Origin: Alphaproteobacteria bacterium
GTDB taxonomy: Bacteria; Pseudomonadota; Alphaproteobacteria; RF32; CAG-239
NCBI GenBank assembly: GCA_017460085.1
Contig: JAFUBQ010000013.1
Span: forward strand, 1 to 64,000
Direction: 5' to 3'
Length of the DNA: 64,000 nucleotides
Positions within the stretch are counted from its first letter, which is position 1, and each line of letters opens with the position of its first letter. Shown piece by piece: positions 61,801-64,000 of this stretch. A program made the position numbers and the translations under genes. The notes under the pieces were generated by a model. That model was not told the DNA's origin. It made no database searches and worked only from the letters and a program-made list of their open reading frames with translations.

Positions 61801-61817
61801 TGGCTGGGGCGGCTGGA
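61801..61817 (-). other. Probable att site: copy of tRNA-Gln 3' end
   Basis: TGGCTGGGGCGGCTGGA is, on the minus strand, TCCAGCCGCCCCAGCCA: T-stem 3' half CCAGC, acceptor strand CGCCCCA, G discriminator and CCA, as at the 3' end of alphaproteobacterial tRNA-Gln. No tRNA body follows. Such orphan tRNA ends next to an integrase are left by integration of an element into the tRNA gene. Confidence 0.55.
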
Positions 61818-62125
61818 AGCGTTTTTGTCAACCCCTCAAACCTCTGTATTTTCAAAAATATTTTCTCATGGGCGGAGGTATGGCAACACTTTGTGTCACA
61901 TTATTGTGTCACACCCATCTGCAACTTAAAGACAGCATACAAAATTGTACCTAAAAGTCAAATTAATTTTTCGGTAATTTAACACATTTCATGGAGTTGG
62001 CAACAAATTTTACCTATCGGTAATATTTGAACACATTTGTTACAAAATGAAAAATATTTTCCTTTTCGGTAAAATTTACTTGATTTTAATTTTTAATATG
62101 TTATAATTTTACCGAGAGGTAAAAA
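61818..62125 (+). promoter_or_regulatory. hipBA regulatory region with four operator-like repeats
   Basis: No gene in 308 bp. Operator-like TTTTACC-N4-GGTAAAA at 62107-62124, TTTTACC-N4-GGTAATA at 62008-62025, a weaker TTTTCC-N5-GGTAAAA at 62057-62074, and a half-site GGTAATT at 61973-61979 preceded by T residues. Centres are about 46-50 bp apart. The last overlaps the GAGG ribosome site of hipB. TTGTGTCACA also appears twice near 61891-61913. Confidence 0.6.
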
Positions 62126-62332
62126 ATGAAGATTAAGACAACAAAAGATATTGCCATTCTGATTAAAACCGAGCGGAAAAAGCAAAACTTAACACAAACC
62201 GAACTTGCCGGATTGTGCAACGTCGGTTTACGTTTTATCGTGGATGTTGAAGCAGGTAAAGAAACTTGCCAAATCGGTAAAGTGCTAAAGGTTTTGGATG
62301 TTTTGGGCATTAATTTAGAGATAAAGGAATAA
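62126..62332 (+). CDS. hipB: HipB-type XRE antitoxin/repressor
   Basis: 68 residues, single helix-turn-helix: IAILIKTERKKQNLTQTELA, then the recognition helix GLRFIVDVEAGKET and VLKVLDVLGINLEI. GAGG lies just before the ATG and inside the last operator. HipB dimers bind their own operators and HipA. Four bp before hipA. Confidence 0.9.
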   Translation: MKIKTTKDIAILIKTERKKQNLTQTELAGLCNVGLRFIVDVEAGKETCQIGKVLKVLDVLGINLEIKE

Positions 62333-62336
62333 GGAA

Positions 62337-63566
62337 ATGCCGACATTGGATGTATATTTCTATGGTAAAAAAATAGGTAAACTGACCGAAAAGAACTCTC
62401 GGCTATCTTTCAAATATAATGAAAATGCCGATACACCGTTGTCGGTCAATCTGCCGTTGCAAAAAGAAGCCTTCAACGACAAACTGACACGCAGTTTCTT
62501 TAATAATCTGTTGCCGGAAGAAGGAATTCGTGAAGCCGTTGCTCGCTATAAGCAGGTTTCATCCAATAATCCGTTTGCCTTATTAAAGGAAATCGGCGGT
62601 GAATGTGCCGGTGCGGTTGAACTGTATCCGGAAGGATACATCAGAGAAAATGAACCGTCGGTATTAAAGCCGATTAGTCAGGAGAAAATCGCCGAACTGT
62701 TGAAAAATCAGGCACAAATACCATTGCTGACCGGTGAGGAAATCCGTTTATCATTGGCCGGAGCGCAGCAAAAGATTGCCTTGGCGATTATTCCGGAAGG
62801 TTCGGATAACTACTATCTGCCGCAGGGAGACTACATTTCAACGCATATTATCAAGCCGCAAAATCCGTATTTTGAGGACATTATTTACAATGAGCATTTT
62901 TGTATGTCGCTTGCAAAACTTATCGGATTGCCGACTGCAACTTCATTTATAAAGAATTTTGCCGGAGAATTCGGATATGTGGTGAAGCGCTTTGACCGTG
63001 AAACAGATAGCACAATGGCCTCGGGCTTAAAACGCATACATCAGGAAGATTTTTGCCAAGCGTTGTGTATGCCGGATAAAAAATACCAAAAGGAGGGCGG
63101 ACCGAGCATTAAACAATGCTATAAGTTTATTGCTGCGGCTGATTTTAATCGCAAGGCCGATGCTTTAATGAATTTTTTGAAAACCATAGTATTTAACTTC
63201 ATTATCGGTAATTCCGATGCTCACGGCAAGAATTTTTCTTTTCTGCATCGTGGCGGCAAATATGAACTTTCGCCATTGTATGATTTGGTATCAACGCAGG
63301 TTTATACAGTGCTTTCACCGAATTTGGCAATGTCTGTCGGAGGTGAATACAATCCGAATTTAATTCATCGCAGTCATTTTATTGCCATGGCAAAAGATTT
63401 GGAAATTAAGCCGACAATGGTGGAAAAGATTATTGATGAAATGAGCGCCAAAATAACAGCGGCATTACCGGAACTTGATAAGCAATTCGCCGAAAACGGT
63501 ATCAAAACAGAGATTATTGCTCAAATAAAGGCATTGATAGAAAACAGAATAAAACAAATTTCATAA
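62337..63566 (+). CDS. hipA: HipA-type serine/threonine kinase toxin
   Basis: 409 residues. N-terminal couple domain (1-110, SVNLPLQKEAFNDKL), then the kinase-like C-domain. Ser139 in RLSLAGAQQKIALA is the likely equivalent of the autophosphorylated Ser150 of E. coli HipA; Lys173 in HIIKPQNPYFED fits the ATP lysine; GNSDAHGKNFSFL contains catalytic D294, and LSPLYDLVST metal-binding D316. HipA phosphorylates glutamyl-tRNA synthetase and causes persistence in E. coli. AAGGA before the ATG. All motifs look intact. Confidence 0.93.
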   Translation: MPTLDVYFYGKKIGKLTEKNSRLSFKYNENADTPLSVNLPLQKEAFNDKLTRSFFNNLLPEEGIREAVARYKQVSSNNPFALLKEIGGECAGAVELYPEGYIRENEPSVLKPISQEKIAELLKNQAQIPLLTGEEIRLSLAGAQQKIALAIIPEGSDNYYLPQGDYISTHIIKPQNPYFEDIIYNEHFCMSLAKLIGLPTATSFIKNFAGEFGYVVKRFDRETDSTMASGLKRIHQEDFCQALCMPDKKYQKEGGPSIKQCYKFIAAADFNRKADALMNFLKTIVFNFIIGNSDAHGKNFSFLHRGGKYELSPLYDLVSTQVYTVLSPNLAMSVGGEYNPNLIHRSHFIAMAKDLEIKPTMVEKIIDEMSAKITAALPELDKQFAENGIKTEIIAQIKALIENRIKQIS

Positions 63567-63604
63567 ACTTTGGGACCGAATGTCTACTTTTGCAAAAAAA
63601 AGTA

Positions 63605-63626
63605 AAGGAGGCCACAAGGCCTCCTT
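63605..63626. terminator. Bidirectional terminator
   Basis: AAGGAGGCC (63605-63613) and GGCCTCCTT (63618-63626), 9 bp with ACAA loop, then CTTTTAG on the plus strand. Separates hipBA from the convergent membrane gene. Confidence 0.9.
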
Positions 63627-63629
63627 CTT

Positions 63630-64000
63630 TTAGCGGAAAAAGTTAGGAATAATCATTGCTATACAAAACCCAAAATATAACCCGTAAATCGTGCCGATGA
63701 TTATAGACAGCACTTTAAGAACTTTGGGCGGCAAGCTGTGTAATGCAAGCATAATAATCGCCATCGGTGCAATGATTTTGTAAGTATTACCGAGCGGGAA
63801 CCATAAAAAGGGTGCATTGTCTTGGCATAAAAAACATATAACCGCTCCAAAAGCAATTTCGCCCAAAACGCACAAGTATTGATATTGTTGCGGAATGATT
63901 TTGCGCCGAAAAACTTCATAAAAAACAAAAATCGGCAGCGACCAAATATAGAAAAACAATATCCATTTGGCATTTACGGCACATGTGCATATTTGCGGGT
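63630..64000 (-). CDS. Hypothetical multi-pass membrane protein, 5' end outside window
   Basis: The frame is open to the window edge (upstream codons read CAVNAKWILFFYIWSLPIFV), so the TTG at 63959 is probably not the start. About three or four membrane segments (ILFFYIWSLPIFVFYEVF; GEIAFGAVICFL; IIAPMAIIMLALH; VLSIIIGTIYGLYFGFCIAM). No conserved motif recognised. Ends 4 bp after the terminator. Confidence 0.55.
   Translation of the reverse strand, partial: PQICTCAVNAKWILFFYIWSLPIFVFYEVFRRKIIPQQYQYLCVLGEIAFGAVICFLCQDNAPFLWFPLGNTYKIIAPMAIIMLALHSLPPKVLKVLSIIIGTIYGLYFGFCIAMIIPNFFR

Noticed and set aside
62126..63566. hipBA as a new toxin-antitoxin type
   Set aside because: All HipA kinase motifs and the HipB fold are conventional; only the operator arrangement is notable.

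Overview
The window is a low-GC stretch of a Gram-negative chromosome, most probably from a host-associated, fermentative or microaerophilic alphaproteobacterium of the uncultured gut type. The evidence is gene content and order: lptF-lptD-surA-rsmA, a DUF2066/AI-2E pair, a USG-1-like protein, an RquA-like methyltransferase, an alphaproteobacterial type elongator tRNA-Met with a G1-U72 end, and a complete LPS-export and outer-membrane toolkit. I assign the lineage by inference only; no 16S gene is present.

Layout. 1-3.7 kb: the 3' part of a very long YadA-type trimeric adhesin and a small coiled-coil membrane protein. 3.7-6.0 kb (minus): response regulator, RquA-like rhodoquinone methyltransferase and a Fic protein in one apparent operon. 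6.1-14 kb: cmk, a catalytically dead ASA-dehydrogenase homologue, an MscS channel, an SDR, gmk-cysK-lptG and a 53-residue membrane protein. 14-17.3 kb (minus): pta-ackA with a hypothetical gene. 17.4-19.5 kb: DUF2066 protein and AI-2E transporter. 19.6-22.9 kb (minus): an accessory block of unknown small genes separated by hairpins, with an unusual structured leader in front of a small HTH gene and an N-formylglutamate-amidohydrolase-like gene broken by one in-frame stop. 23.2-28.7 kb (minus): lptF-lptD-surA-rsmA. 29-32 kb: grpE and an oversized glycogen-synthase-like GT5 protein. 32.4-32.5 kb: tRNA-Met. 32.7-42.4 kb: the S10-spc ribosomal protein operon from rpsJ to rplO, with a structured 5' leader and an unusual structured gap before rplO. 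42.4-46.4 kb (minus): two lineage-specific hypotheticals (one with HEXXH) and a CoA-transferase pair. 46.5-47.5 kb: an outer-membrane-like protein resembling Bacteroidetes proteins. 47.9-50.2 kb (minus): L,D-transpeptidase and secY, the latter separated from its usual operon. 50.4-52.8 kb: pentapeptide-repeat protein and rarA. 53-58.6 kb: UGSC-like protein, SnoaL-like lipoprotein, a very acidic protein preceded by paired palindromes, a cluster of near-perfect palindromes, an exported C39-like peptidase and a flavodoxin. 58.6-61.8 kb: mobile-looking region with broken gene fragments, an EptA/MCR-like phosphoethanolamine transferase, a truncated integrase and a 17-bp copy of a tRNA-Gln 3' end (probable att site). 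62-63.6 kb: a HipBA module with four regularly spaced operator-like repeats. The right edge cuts a membrane protein gene.

How the genes fit together. pta-ackA, a CoA-transferase and an RquA-like enzyme suggest energy metabolism through acetate/short-chain acyl-CoA fermentation combined with rhodoquinone-dependent fumarate reduction. LptD, LptF, LptG, SurA, the adhesin and EptA describe an LPS-bearing envelope with surface modification. The most interesting unexplained signals are non-coding: the leader at 19.83-20.01 kb (two anti-Shine-Dalgarno sequences and a terminator ahead of an HTH gene), the S10 leader, the rpmD-rplO spacer, the palindrome cluster at 56.5 kb and the roughly 50-bp-phased operators before hipB.
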